This document shows, in pieces, positions 9,027-17,209 of a stretch of 54,439 bases of DNA (positions are counted from its first letter, which is position 1; the number at the start of each line of letters is the position of its first letter). The stretch comes from CALHVX01 sp038757945 (GTDB lineage: Bacteria > Pseudomonadota > Gammaproteobacteria > Pseudomonadales > Azotimanducaceae): positions 1-54,439 of the forward strand of contig JBCDGJ010000011.1 of NCBI GenBank assembly GCA_038757945.1, in the 5' to 3' direction. Made by a program: the position numbers and the translations under genes. The notes under the pieces are model-generated. The model was not told the DNA's origin and did not search any database. It saw nothing but the letters and a program-made list of their open reading frames with translations.

Positions 9027-10061
9027 ATGATGACTGACTTTTTTGCACCAGAGGAGCCTGACCACGGGGACGGGGCGGCCACGGTCGCCGTCTCGTTGGC
9101 AGCGTCCGTGCCGGCGCCGCTATCCGGGGAACGTCTGGATCGGGTTGCCGCGCACTGCTTCGGCGACTTTTCCCGCACGCTGCTGCGGCGCTGGATCGAG
9201 GCCGGTCATCTGCTCGTCGATGGTGCGCGGCTGAAACCAAAGCAGGCGGTGTACGCCGATCAGCGCCTGACGCTCGTGGTACCGGCAGCGGCCTTAGAAA
9301 ACTGGCACGAGGCACAGCCGGTGCCGTTCGACCTGCTCTACGAGGATGATGATCTCCTCGTTGTCAACAAACCGGCGGGGGTCGTCGTCCATCCGGGGGC
9401 CGGTAACCTGGATCAGACCCTGGTCAACGGGCTGCTTTCGCATCGCCCCGCGCTGGCAGGGTTACCTCGTGCAGGCATCGTTCATCGGCTCGACAAGGAC
9501 ACGACCGGGCTGCTTCTGGTAGCCGCGTCGTCACGCGCGCGGTTGCGCCTCACGCAGATGATTGCCGACCGCGAGGTTCGGCGGCACTACCTGGCGCTGT
9601 GTCAGGGGGTAGTGGCGACGCCGACGACCTTCGAGGGACCGATCGGGCGGGACCAGCGGGAACCGACCCGGATGTCGGTGCGGTCCGACGGCCGAGCCGC
9701 GCGCACCTGGACAACCCCGACCGGGGCCTACGACTGGGCGACGCTGCTTGAGGTGAAGCTCGACACCGGCCGCACCCATCAGATTCGTGTGCACCTGTCC
9801 CACGCCGGCCACGCGCTGGTCGGGGACCGCCGCTACGGGGCCCGCACGGCGGCCGCCATCCGCGCCGAGCTGCGCGGTCCTGAGGCAGCGATCGACCGCC
9901 TCGCCGCGTTCGATCGACAGGCGTTACACGCGGCGGAACTGGCGCTCGAGCACCCGGTCAGCGGCGCGCCGCTGACCTTTGCGGTGCCGCCGCCAGCGGA
10001 CTTCCAGGCGCTGCTCGACGCGGTGCCCCTGCTGAGCCCGAAGATCCATGGCCAACACTGA
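9027..10061 (+). CDS. rluD: 23S rRNA pseudouridine synthase D
   Basis: 344 residues. The S4 RNA-binding domain is at about 25-90 (SGERLDRVAAHCFGDFSRTLLRRWIEAGHLLVDG). The catalytic RluA-family domain has the signature GIVHRLDKDTTGLLLVA with the nucleophilic Asp; other landmarks are VVNKPAGVVVHPG and the C-terminal KLDTGRTHQIRVHLSHAGHALVGD. The enzyme makes pseudouridines at 1911, 1915 and 1917 of 23S rRNA in Escherichia coli, needed for ribosome assembly. Two ATGs are adjacent at the start (9027, 9030). pgeF follows 15 bases later and probably shares its transcript. Divergence from bamD supports RluD over RluC. Confidence 0.94.
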   Translation: MMTDFFAPEEPDHGDGAATVAVSLAASVPAPLSGERLDRVAAHCFGDFSRTLLRRWIEAGHLLVDGARLKPKQAVYADQRLTLVVPAAALENWHEAQPVPFDLLYEDDDLLVVNKPAGVVVHPGAGNLDQTLVNGLLSHRPALAGLPRAGIVHRLDKDTTGLLLVAASSRARLRLTQMIADREVRRHYLALCQGVVATPTTFEGPIGRDQREPTRMSVRSDGRAARTWTTPTGAYDWATLLEVKLDTGRTHQIRVHLSHAGHALVGDRRYGARTAAAIRAELRGPEAAIDRLAAFDRQALHAAELALEHPVSGAPLTFAVPPPADFQALLDAVPLLSPKIHGQH

Positions 10062-10076
10062 CGGTCCGGTTGCATC

Positions 10077-10940
10077 GTGATCACCGCTGACTGCCGGAGG
10101 CTGGCGCGATCTGGCTTCGAACCGGCGGCCAGCCGGGCAGGGCACCTGGTGCTGGCACCCGCTGCGCTTGGCAGCGGTCGCTCCGATCTCCGGGTCGCCG
10201 TGACGCTGCGCCCGGGTCCGTCCTCATCCCCGGGTGCTTCGCCGTCCTCCGCGCCGGGTACCGCTCTGGCGCTCGAGGGGCTCGCGGATCAGGCAAATTT
10301 TGCGCTGCATGTGAATGACGATCAGCCCCTTGTGCTGGAGCGGCGTGCCCGTCTCGAGCGGGCGCTGGAGCTGTCGGCCGTGCAGTGGCTGCAGCAGATC
10401 CACAGCGATCGTGTGCAACCGGCGGCGGCCTACAGCGCCGCGCGAGAGCCCGAGGCTGACGCCGCGCTCAGCGCCCGGCCTGGCGCCGCCGTCGCCGTTC
10501 TTACCGCGGACTGCCTGCCGGTGGTGCTCTGGGTGGAGGCCGAGGGCGGCCCTGTGGCGGTCGTCCATGCGGGCTGGCAGGGGCTGGCGCTGGGTATTCT
10601 GTCGAATGCGGTGCAGGCGCTGCGCCAGGAGCACGGGACCGCCGACCCGTTGCGGGCCTGGATCGGCCCGTCGATCTGTGCCGCACACTACGAGGTGACG
10701 GCTGATCTGCTTACGCGGTTCGTGGATCCGCCGGCGGCGCGCAGCGCCCGCCTCGGCGACCGGCGACAGCTCGATCTGGCCGCCCTGGCGGTGCGGCAGC
10801 TGGCCCTGCTGGGCGTTGCCGAAGTGGTCCGGTCGGGCTGGTGCAGCTATGGGCTGCCGGCGTTTTACTCCCATCGCCGTGCCCAGCACCAGCGTCAGCC
10901 GGGCACCGGCCGCATGGCGACGCTCGCCTGGTACCGGTGA
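10077..10940 (+). CDS. pgeF: PgeF (YfiH) peptidoglycan editing / polyphenol-oxidase-fold protein
   Basis: 287 residues of the multicopper-polyphenol-oxidase (Cu-oxidase_4) family. Metal-ligand motifs are present: QQIHSDRV, the TADCLPVVLW box with its Cys, and VVHAGWQGLALG with its His; the C terminus has YSHRR and TGRMATLAW. In E. coli, YfiH removes L-Ser wrongly added in place of L-Ala in peptidoglycan precursors; laccase and purine nucleoside activities are also reported for homologues. The ~50 residues after the N terminus (RPGPSSSPGASPSSAPGTA) are a low-complexity insertion. Follows rluD as in many gammaproteobacteria, where clpB often comes next; here it does not. Its TGA directly abuts the stop of the opposing DUF4124 gene. 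Confidence 0.9.
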   Translation: MITADCRRLARSGFEPAASRAGHLVLAPAALGSGRSDLRVAVTLRPGPSSSPGASPSSAPGTALALEGLADQANFALHVNDDQPLVLERRARLERALELSAVQWLQQIHSDRVQPAAAYSAAREPEADAALSARPGAAVAVLTADCLPVVLWVEAEGGPVAVVHAGWQGLALGILSNAVQALRQEHGTADPLRAWIGPSICAAHYEVTADLLTRFVDPPAARSARLGDRRQLDLAALAVRQLALLGVAEVVRSGWCSYGLPAFYSHRRAQHQRQPGTGRMATLAWYR

Positions 10941-11459
10941 TCAGCCGGCGCAGTTCTGAGCGATGGCTTCCTGGGCGGCGCGGATTCGGCGCTGCCGTTC
11001 TTCTTCGCGCATGACGGCCTGGGTGCCGTCAGGGTCCTGCACGCGGACCCGGCCGATTCGGGTGAGGTTCGTCAATACTGAGCGCGCGCGCTCGCAGTTC
11101 ACCGCGCGGCCCTCAACCAGGGCCGCCTGCCGATCGAGCTCTGCCTGCTGCAGATCGTCCAGCACCCTCTGCTGCGCCGGGTTGAACGTCGGCTCGCCGT
11201 CGTCTGCGGCTCCGAGAGCAGGCACGGCGTCTTCCGCGCTGCTGTCGACGACCAGCGCATCGCCTGTTTGCGCCGGGCGCTGCGGTCCGCTGCTGACCAG
11301 TTCCGCCTCGATGCCCCTCGGCTTCTGCTGCGTGAAGTTGACAACGCCGTTGGCATCGACCCAGCGGTAGATCTCCGCGCCCATCAACCCGGGCAGTGCC
11401 AGCAACAGGGCCAGCGCTGCCAGCGGACGACGGGAACGTGATGCGGATTGATAGACCAT
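10941..11459 (-). CDS. DUF4124 domain-containing exported protein
   Basis: 172 residues from ATG 11459. Signal peptide: SRSRRPLAALALLLALPGLMGA. The mature N terminus has the DUF4124 signature EIYRWVDANGVVNFTQQKPRG, with the typical Y-[KR]-W-x-D-x-x-G-x-x-x-[FY] pattern. The remainder is charged and probably helical (QQRVLDDLQQAELDRQAALVEG) with two cysteines (VNCERA, IAQNCAG) that could form a disulfide. Its function is unknown; proteins of this kind are numerous in gammaproteobacterial envelopes. The frame is open to 11507 but ATG 11459 places the signal peptide properly. The stop codons of this gene and pgeF form the palindrome TGATCA, leaving no bases between them. Confidence 0.85.
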   Translation of the reverse strand: MVYQSASRSRRPLAALALLLALPGLMGAEIYRWVDANGVVNFTQQKPRGIEAELVSSGPQRPAQTGDALVVDSSAEDAVPALGAADDGEPTFNPAQQRVLDDLQQAELDRQAALVEGRAVNCERARSVLTNLTRIGRVRVQDPDGTQAVMREEERQRRIRAAQEAIAQNCAG

Positions 11460-11586
11460 GGCGCTGATCTCCTGCTGAGCGTCGAGTGGAATACCTCTGG
11501 TGTGCATGGTACCGAGCCCCGCCGCGCCTGCCTACGCTGCGCACCACGGCAGGTCCGCAGGTGGTGAGAACCCTGTCGCAGATTCA

Positions 11587-11615
11587 TTGACAATGGCCCA
11601 GGCCACCGAAACAAT
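11587..11615 (+). promoter_or_regulatory. probable sigma-70 promoter of the ilvIHC operon
   Basis: TTGACA (11587-11592, exact consensus) and AACAAT (11610-11615, 4/6) are separated by 17 bases, about 200 bases before the ilvI start. The untranslated leader is therefore long. No leader peptide rich in Ile/Val/Leu codons can be found in it, so classical ilv attenuation is not supported. This is the only recognisable element, besides the hairpin below, in the 356-base gap 11460-11815. Confidence 0.5.
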
Positions 11616-11761
11616 ACCCGGCTGGCTCGAGTCTGGTCAGATTGCCCCGTAGCACCTGGCCCTGCAGCAAGCGCAGGTCGCCGGTGCCGTTGGCTGATGA
11701 GAACGCTGCCGGAGCGTGGGGAGAGCGCGCAGGCGAACGGGAGCGTGGGCAATCGAGAACG

Positions 11762-11778
11762 CGGGCGTCTGACGCCCG
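11762..11778. repeat. small perfect hairpin in the ilvI leader
   Basis: CGGGCGT (11762-11768) and ACGCCCG (11772-11778) form a perfect 7-bp stem with a 3-base loop, 37 bases upstream of the ilvI ATG. No U-tract follows, so it is not an ordinary terminator. It could affect leader structure or be incidental. Confidence 0.4.
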
Positions 11779-11815
11779 GCATTGAATCAACGACTGAATC
11801 TACTGAGGACGAACA

Positions 11816-13576
11816 ATGACAGAGCGGCTCTCGGGCGGCGATATGCTGCTGCGGGCGCTGCAGGACTCCGGTGTCGAGTATATCTTCGGCTACCCGGGCG
11901 GCGCAGCACTGCACATCTACGACGCGATCTTCCGTCAGCAGAAGGTGGAGCATGTGCTCGTGCGGCACGAGCAGGCTGCGACGCACATGGCCGACGGCTA
12001 TGCGCGTGCCACCGGCAAAGCGGGGGTGGTCCTCGTCACGTCCGGTCCTGGTGCCACGAACGCGATTACCGGAATCGCAACGGCATTCATGGATTCGGTG
12101 CCCATGGTCGTCATCAGCGGGCAGGTTGCTCAGGACCTGATCGGCACCGACGCATTTCAGGAAACCGACATGGTCGGCATCTCGCGCCCGATCGTGAAGC
12201 ACAGCTTCATCGTTCGCAGCTGTGAAGAGATCCCCGAGATCGTCGCCAAAGCGTTCCACATCGCCGAGTCGGGGCGTCCCGGCCCGGTCGTCATCGACGT
12301 TCCGAAGAACACCACGGATCCGTCGATACTGGCGGACTACCACTTTCCGACGAGCGTCAAGATGCGCTCCTACAATCCGGCCGTGCGCGGCAACGGCCGC
12401 CAGATCCGCAAGGCTGTCGATGCCCTGCTGGACGCCCGGCGGCCGATCATCTACGCCGGTGGCGGCGCGGTGCTCGGTAACGGCGGTCCGGCACTGCGCA
12501 GGCTCGCGGACCGGCTCGGCTACCCGGTGACCAACACCCTGATGGGCCTTGGTGCGTACCCTGGCGATGCCGAACGCTTTCTCGGCATGCTCGGGATGCA
12601 CGGCACCTACGAAGCCAATATGGCCATGCACCACGCCGACCTGGTGCTCGCAGTCGGCGCGCGCTTTGACGATCGGGTGACCAATAACCCGAAGAAATTC
12701 TGTCCGGACGCCACCATCGTCCACATCGATGTCGATCCGGCGTCGATCTCCAAGATCATCGATGTCGACGTGCCCATCGTTGGCCAGGTGGCGCGGGTGC
12801 TCGATGACCTTGATGCAGAGGTCGAGCGCCAGCTTGCCGACAATCCGGACCGCATCGATCAGGCCGCGCTGGGGCGGTGGCTCGCACGCTGTGCCGACTG
12901 GCGCAGCGCGCATGGGCTGGTGCACGATCTGGCGCCCGACGACGATGCCCTGATTCCGCCGCAGTTCGCGGTGCAGCAGCTGTATCAGGTCACCAGCGGC
13001 GATGCCTACGTGTCGAGCGATGTTGGACAGCATCAGATGTTTGCTGCGCAGTACTACAAGTTCCCGGAACCGCGGCGCTGGATCAACTCCGGTGGTCTCG
13101 GCACCATGGGTTTCGGCCTGCCATCGGCCATGGGCGTGCAGTTCGCTTTTCCCGATGCGGTTGTTGCCTGCGTCACCGGCGAAGGCAGCTTCATGATGAA
13201 CATGCAGGAGCTCTCCACCTGCCTGCAGTACGGCCTGCCGATCAAGATCCTGAACCTGAACAATCAGGCCCTCGGCATGGTCAAGCAGTGGCAGGACATG
13301 CAGTACGGCGGGCGCCACTCGTCGAGCACCTACAGTGAGTCGCTGCCGGACTTCAAAACGCTGGCGGAGTCCTTTGGTCACGTCGGCTTTCGGGTCGAGC
13401 GCGTTGCCGACGTCCGTCCGGTGCTGGAAGAAGCATTCGGACCTGCGCTGAAGAACCGGCTGGTGCTGATCGACGTCTGGGTCGATCCGAATGAGCACGT
13501 CTATCCGATGGCGATCAAGGGCGGTTCCATGCAGGACATGGCGCTGTCGAAGACCCTGACCACCGGAGCCGCCTGA
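11816..13576 (+). CDS. ilvI: acetolactate synthase large (catalytic) subunit
   Basis: 586 residues, normal for the family. Thiamine-diphosphate enzyme that condenses two pyruvates to acetolactate (valine/leucine) or pyruvate with 2-oxobutyrate to acetohydroxybutyrate (isoleucine). Motifs: YIFGYPGGAAL, the catalytic Glu in VRHEQAATHMADGYARATGK, central FAD region MLGMHGTYEANMAMHHADL, and the ThDP/Mg motif GEGSFMMNMQELSTCLQYGLP...NNQALG; the usual GDG is GEG here. Start ATG 11816 is preceded by GAGGA (11805-11809) with 6-base spacing. The stop overlaps the start of the small-subunit gene (TGATG), so the two subunits are translationally coupled. First gene of ilvI-ilvH-ilvC-pssA. Could equally be called ilvB by function; ilvI follows Pseudomonas naming. 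Confidence 0.96.
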   Translation: MTERLSGGDMLLRALQDSGVEYIFGYPGGAALHIYDAIFRQQKVEHVLVRHEQAATHMADGYARATGKAGVVLVTSGPGATNAITGIATAFMDSVPMVVISGQVAQDLIGTDAFQETDMVGISRPIVKHSFIVRSCEEIPEIVAKAFHIAESGRPGPVVIDVPKNTTDPSILADYHFPTSVKMRSYNPAVRGNGRQIRKAVDALLDARRPIIYAGGGAVLGNGGPALRRLADRLGYPVTNTLMGLGAYPGDAERFLGMLGMHGTYEANMAMHHADLVLAVGARFDDRVTNNPKKFCPDATIVHIDVDPASISKIIDVDVPIVGQVARVLDDLDAEVERQLADNPDRIDQAALGRWLARCADWRSAHGLVHDLAPDDDALIPPQFAVQQLYQVTSGDAYVSSDVGQHQMFAAQYYKFPEPRRWINSGGLGTMGFGLPSAMGVQFAFPDAVVACVTGEGSFMMNMQELSTCLQYGLPIKILNLNNQALGMVKQWQDMQYGGRHSSSTYSESLPDFKTLAESFGHVGFRVERVADVRPVLEEAFGPALKNRLVLIDVWVDPNEHVYPMAIKGGSMQDMALSKTLTTGAA

Positions 13577-14067
13577 TGCGTCGCGTGATCGCTGTACTGC
13601 TGGAGAACGAGCCGGGTGCGCTGTCCCGCGTCATCGGCTTGTTCGCGCAGCGCAACTACAACATCGAATCGCTCACGGTAGCTCCGACGGAGGATGAAAC
13701 GCTGTCGCGGCTGACGGTCACGACCGCCGGCGACGACAGCAAGATCGAGCAGATCGTGAAGCAGCTCAACAAGCTCATCGAGGTGGTGAAGGTGCTCGAG
13801 CTGTATGACAGCGCTCATGTCGAGCGGGAGCTGATGCTGGTCAAGGTGCGTGCAGAGGGCGAGTGGCGCGAGGAGATCAAGCGCACGGCCGATGTGTTCC
13901 GGGGGCAGATCGTCGATGTCACCGCGCGGTCCTACACGGTTCAGCTGACCGGTCCGAGCGCCAAGCTCGACGCGTTTCTGGATGCCATCAGCCGCACCCG
14001 CGTGCTCGAAGTTGCACGCAGCGGGGTGACTGGCGTTGCTCGAGGCGAGCAGTCGCTGACGGTCTGA
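13576..14067 (+). CDS. ilvH: acetolactate synthase small (regulatory) subunit
   Basis: 163 residues, the standard IlvH length. The N-terminal ACT domain begins MRRVIAVLLENEPGALSRVIGLFAQRNYNIESLTVAPTED, the hallmark of IlvH, which activates the large subunit and binds valine for feedback inhibition. The second half (ELMLVKVRAEGEWREEIKRTADVFRGQIVDV) is the C-terminal ALS_ss_C domain. The ATG shares its first base with the ilvI stop codon. A 95-base gap containing a small hairpin separates it from ilvC. Confidence 0.96.
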   Translation: MRRVIAVLLENEPGALSRVIGLFAQRNYNIESLTVAPTEDETLSRLTVTTAGDDSKIEQIVKQLNKLIEVVKVLELYDSAHVERELMLVKVRAEGEWREEIKRTADVFRGQIVDVTARSYTVQLTGPSAKLDAFLDAISRTRVLEVARSGVTGVARGEQSLTV

Positions 14068-14069
14068 GG

Positions 14070-14085
14070 GCAGCGGCACCGCTGC
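14070..14085. repeat. GC-rich hairpin between ilvH and ilvC
   Basis: GCAGCGG (14070-14076) and CCGCTGC (14079-14085) are perfectly complementary and start two bases after the ilvH stop codon. No T-run follows, so it is probably not an efficient terminator. It could be an RNA-stability or processing element that sets ilvC expression apart from ilvIH; this is inference. Confidence 0.35.
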
Positions 14086-14162
14086 TGCCGGCAACGGTGT
14101 CCGGGGCCGCGACCCGATAACCTACACCAACGAATATTCAGTCTGATAACAGAGGGGGAACC

Positions 14163-15182
14163 ATGCAGGTCTACTACGATAAGGACGCCGACCTTTCACT
14201 CATCCAGGGCATGAACGTGGTGATCGTGGGCTACGGCTCGCAGGGCCATGCGCACGCCAACAACCTGCGCGATTCCGGAGTGAGCAATGTGACCATCGGT
14301 CTGCGCCGTGGGGGCGGCTCCTGGCGCAAGGCGGAAAACGCCGGCTTCAAGGTGGCCGAGGTGGCAGAAGCCGTCAAAGATGCCGATCTGGTCATGATCC
14401 TCACCCCCGATGAGCTGCAGCGGTCGCTTTACAGCGAGCAGATAGAGCCGAATCTGAAGCAAGGTGCGGCGCTTGCCTTTGCCCATGGCTTCAACATCCA
14501 CTTCGAGCTGATCAGCCCGCGCGCCGATCTCGACGTCATCATGATTGCGCCGAAGGGCCCCGGGCATACGGTGCGCTCCACCTATGTCGAGGGCGGCGGC
14601 GTGCCGAGCCTGATCGCCGTATATCAGGACGCGACGGAGCAGGCCAAGAACATCGCGTTGTCGTATGCGAGTGCCAACGGCGGTGGCCGCGCCGGCATCA
14701 TCGAAACGAGCTTCCGGGAAGAGACCGAAACGGACCTGTTCGGTGAGCAGGCGGTACTCTGCGGTGGCGCTGCCGCGCTGGTCCAGGCGGGATTTGAAAC
14801 GCTGGTCGAGGCTGGCTATGCCCCCGAGATGGCGTACTTCGAGTGCCTGCACGAACTCAAGCTGATCGTCGATTTCTTCTATGAAGGCGGTATCACGAAC
14901 ATGTGGTACACCGTATCCAACACCGCGGAGTACGGCGGGCTCACGCGCGGGCCACGCGTCGTGACCGAGGAGACGAAGCGGGAGATGAAGCGTATTCTCG
15001 AAGAAATTCAGACCGGGCGCTTCGCGCAGGAGTTCGTCACCGAGTTTCAGGCCGGTGCGACCTCGATCAAGGCCATGCGGCGGATCAGCCAGAAGCATCC
15101 GATCGAAGACGTCGGCGAGAAGCTGCGCGGCATGATGCCCTGGATCGCCGAGGGCGCGCTGGTCGATAAAGACAAGAACTGA
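14163..15182 (+). CDS. ilvC: ketol-acid reductoisomerase (NADP+), class I
   Basis: 339 residues, the class I (short) form. The Rossmann domain has VVIVGYGSQGHAHANNLRDSGV and LRRGGGSWRKAENAGF; phosphate-binding Arg and Ser in LRRGGGS point to NADPH. Catalytic-domain motifs: PKGPGHTVR, the metal-binding acidic residues in ETFREETETDLFGEQAVL-like sequence (SFREETETDLFGEQ), and AYFECLHELKLIVDFFYEGGI. It isomerises and reduces acetolactate to dihydroxyisovalerate, the second common step to valine and isoleucine. AGAGGGGG lies before the ATG. pssA follows 29 bases later, an order also found in Pseudomonas (ilvIHC-pssA-msrPQ). Confidence 0.97.
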   Translation: MQVYYDKDADLSLIQGMNVVIVGYGSQGHAHANNLRDSGVSNVTIGLRRGGGSWRKAENAGFKVAEVAEAVKDADLVMILTPDELQRSLYSEQIEPNLKQGAALAFAHGFNIHFELISPRADLDVIMIAPKGPGHTVRSTYVEGGGVPSLIAVYQDATEQAKNIALSYASANGGGRAGIIETSFREETETDLFGEQAVLCGGAAALVQAGFETLVEAGYAPEMAYFECLHELKLIVDFFYEGGITNMWYTVSNTAEYGGLTRGPRVVTEETKREMKRILEEIQTGRFAQEFVTEFQAGATSIKAMRRISQKHPIEDVGEKLRGMMPWIAEGALVDKDKN

Positions 15183-15211
15183 CAGCCAGGAACTGGCAGG
15201 CGGGAACCGAC

Positions 15212-15964
15212 ATGAGTGCGGCAAAGCGACCGGAACCGGTACTGATTGATCTGGACGAGACACCGGCGCCGCGGCGGCGTGGCATTTACTTGCTCCCGAA
15301 CCTGATCACCACCGGGGCACTGTTCGCCGGCTTCTACGCCATCATTGCCGGCATGGATGGCCATTTCATCGCCGCCGTGCTGGCGGTCTATGCGGCGGCC
15401 GCGCTCGATACGGCCGACGGTCGCGTGGCTCGCTACACCCACACGGAAAGCGAGTTCGGCGCGATCTACGACAGCCTTGCCGACATGATCGCGTTTGGCG
15501 CCGCACCGGCGCTGGTAGCGTTCTCCTTTGCGCTGGGTGATCTCGGCAAGGTCGGCTGGGCTGCCGCGTTCGTCTATATGGCCAGCGCCGCGCTCAGGCT
15601 CGCACGCTACAGTGTCAGCGGGACCATTGAATCCTTCACTGGCCTCGCCAGCCCGGCGGCGGCAACGATCGTCGTCAGCCTGGTCTGGGTTCTGGCGGAG
15701 CTGCCAACGTTGTCCTCGACCACCGTTGCGATCGTCGTTGCGCTGGTGACCGGAGCGGCTGGGCTGCTGATGGTGGCGCCGATCACGTACTTTTCACCGA
15801 AGACCTTCGCACTGCGCGACCAGGTACCGTTTGTCGTCTTTGTCGCCGTGGTCATGATCTTTGCGCTGGCGTTCATCGATCCACCGCGCGTGCTGCTGCT
15901 GATCGCAGCTGGGTACGCGCTGTCCGGGCCGTTGCTGGCACTACGCCGCTATCTCACCGCCTGA
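15212..15964 (+). CDS. pssA: CDP-diacylglycerol-serine O-phosphatidyltransferase
   Basis: 250 residues of the membrane (type II) PssA family. The CDP-alcohol phosphotransferase motif is complete: LDTADGRVARYTHTESEF then GAIYDSLADM, that is D-x2-D-G-x2-A-R-x8-G-x3-D-x3-D. About seven or eight hydrophobic helices (NLITTGALFAGFYAII, AATIVVSLVWVLA, FVVFVAVVMIFALAF, VLLLIAAGYALSG) place it in the inner membrane. It makes phosphatidylserine, precursor of phosphatidylethanolamine. It follows ilvC by 29 bases and is likely part of that operon. This differs from the soluble E. coli PssA, which belongs to another family. Confidence 0.93.
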   Translation: MSAAKRPEPVLIDLDETPAPRRRGIYLLPNLITTGALFAGFYAIIAGMDGHFIAAVLAVYAAAALDTADGRVARYTHTESEFGAIYDSLADMIAFGAAPALVAFSFALGDLGKVGWAAAFVYMASAALRLARYSVSGTIESFTGLASPAAATIVVSLVWVLAELPTLSSTTVAIVVALVTGAAGLLMVAPITYFSPKTFALRDQVPFVVFVAVVMIFALAFIDPPRVLLLIAAGYALSGPLLALRRYLTA

Positions 15965-16055
15965 CGCACGCTGACACGGCGGAGTTCACGGTCGGTGGGA
16001 ACTCCACCGCCCAGCGTCCGTCTAACGCTTCGTCAGCCACCACAGCAGAGCCAGC

Positions 16056-17036
16056 ATGTCGAAACGCCAGCATCAGGCCCAGCGGGCATCGGTCCGTTCC
16101 AGCGAAATCACTCCAGAGCGAATCTTCCGGCAGCGCCGCCGCCTGCTTGGGGGGCTCGTGGCTGGCGCGGGAGCTGCCGCCGTCGGAACGTCTGCGCTGC
16201 TTGCCGGCGGGAACGCGGAAGCGCGCAACAGCCCCAGGCCAGCCGACGGGTCCTGGGACTTTCCTGAGCCGCTGACCCCGGAATCCATCGTTACGAGCTA
16301 CAACAATTTCTACGAGTTCGGAATGGATAAGGGTGATCCGGCACGTTACGCCGATGCGCTGACGATTGACCCCTGGTCGGTTCGCGTCAGCGGCGCTGCG
16401 GCAAAAACAGGCACCTTTGGCCTGGAGGACGTGCTCGGCGGGCTGACCGAGGAGGATCGGGTATATCGCTTCCGCTGCGTCGAAGCCTGGTCGATGGTGG
16501 TGCCCTGGCGTGGCGTGCCGCTGGCCGCGCTGCTCAAGCAGTTCGAGCCGACAGCAAAGGCGAAGTACGTCGAGTTCACGACCCTCGAGCGTCCGAGCGA
16601 GATGCGTGGCCAGCGCTCGTTTTTCAGTAGCATCGACTGGCCCTACGTGGAGGGGCTGCGGATCGACGAAGCCATGCACCCGCTTGCGCTGATGGTGACC
16701 GGCGTCTACGGCAAACCGCTGCCGAAGCAGAACGGCGCGCCGCTGCGCCTTATGGTGCCCTGGAAGTACGGTTTCAAGAGCATCAAGTCGATCGTCCGGA
16801 TCCGCTTTACGGAGCGCCAGCCGCGGAACACCTGGCAGCTGCTGGCACCCAGGGAGTACGGCTTCTACGCCAACGTCAATCCAGAAGTACCGCATCCGCG
16901 TTGGAGTCAAGCGTCCGAGCGGCGCCTGCCGAGCACGCTGTTTGAACCGAACCGGCGCCCAACGTTGCCCTTCAACGGTTACGGTGAAGAGGTGGCAGGT
17001 CTCTATGCAGGCCTTGACCTGAAGCGGTTTTTTTAG
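16056..17036 (+). CDS. msrP: MsrP, periplasmic methionine sulfoxide reductase catalytic subunit
   Basis: 326 residues of the sulfite-oxidase/YedY fold. A twin-arginine signal is present (RQRRRLLGGLVAGAGAAAVGTSALL), so the folded molybdoenzyme is exported by Tat. The molybdenum-ligating Cys is in the YRFRCVEAWSMVVPWRGVPL region near residue 140. Other family marks: YNNFYEFG, HPLALMVTGVYGKPLPKQNGAPLR and PWKYGFKSIKSIVRI. The MsrPQ system repairs oxidised methionines in periplasmic proteins with electrons from the quinone pool. The expected partner msrQ lies downstream, but a 173-base gap with a tandem-repeat array separates the two. A cofactor gene (moaB) is elsewhere in the window. Confidence 0.95.
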   Translation: MSKRQHQAQRASVRSSEITPERIFRQRRRLLGGLVAGAGAAAVGTSALLAGGNAEARNSPRPADGSWDFPEPLTPESIVTSYNNFYEFGMDKGDPARYADALTIDPWSVRVSGAAAKTGTFGLEDVLGGLTEEDRVYRFRCVEAWSMVVPWRGVPLAALLKQFEPTAKAKYVEFTTLERPSEMRGQRSFFSSIDWPYVEGLRIDEAMHPLALMVTGVYGKPLPKQNGAPLRLMVPWKYGFKSIKSIVRIRFTERQPRNTWQLLAPREYGFYANVNPEVPHPRWSQASERRLPSTLFEPNRRPTLPFNGYGEEVAGLYAGLDLKRFF

Positions 17037-17040
17037 GGCT

Positions 17041-17198
17041 GCTGAAGGCTCTTTTTCGATCAGCTGAAGGCTCTTTTTCGATCAGCTGAAGGCTCTTTTT
17101 GGATCAGCTGAAGGCTCTTTTCTGAAATCGCTGAAGGCTCTTTGACTCGCTGAAGGCTCTTTGACTCGCTGAAGGCTCTTTTTTTTCGCTGAAGGCTC
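17041..17198 (+). repeat. eight-copy GCTGAAGGCTC tandem repeat between msrP and msrQ
   Basis: The 11-base core GCTGAAGGCTC occurs eight times without mismatch, starting at 17041, 17063, 17085, 17107, 17130, 17149, 17168 and 17188. Periods are 22, 22, 22, 23, 19, 19 and 20 bases. The first seven cores run into a T-tract of 3 to 8 bases; the eighth is followed by CTGGAACGACA and the msrQ ATG. The first three units are nearly identical 22-mers (ending CGATCA or GGATCA), units 5 and 6 are identical 19-mers, and unit 7 has T8. The array begins four bases after the msrP stop and fills almost the whole gap. The spacing of about two helix turns with phased T-tracts suggests curved DNA or repeated protein/RNA sites; this is inference. 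It is not a CRISPR array, as the spacers are short and similar. Confidence 0.95.
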
Positions 17199-17209
17199 CT
17201 GGAACGACA

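Noticed and set aside
8830..9315. N-terminal 162-codon extension of bamD
   Set aside because: It overlaps the divergent rluD start and precedes the lipoprotein signal, so translation from there is not credible.
11593..11652. Short ORF (19 codons) in the ilvI leader as an attenuator leader peptide
   Set aside because: Its ATG overlaps the predicted promoter spacer and it holds no run of Ile, Val or Leu codons.
17041..17198. Repeat array as a CRISPR array
   Set aside because: Repeats are 11 bases and the intervening pieces only 8-12 bases and similar to each other; no cas genes are present.
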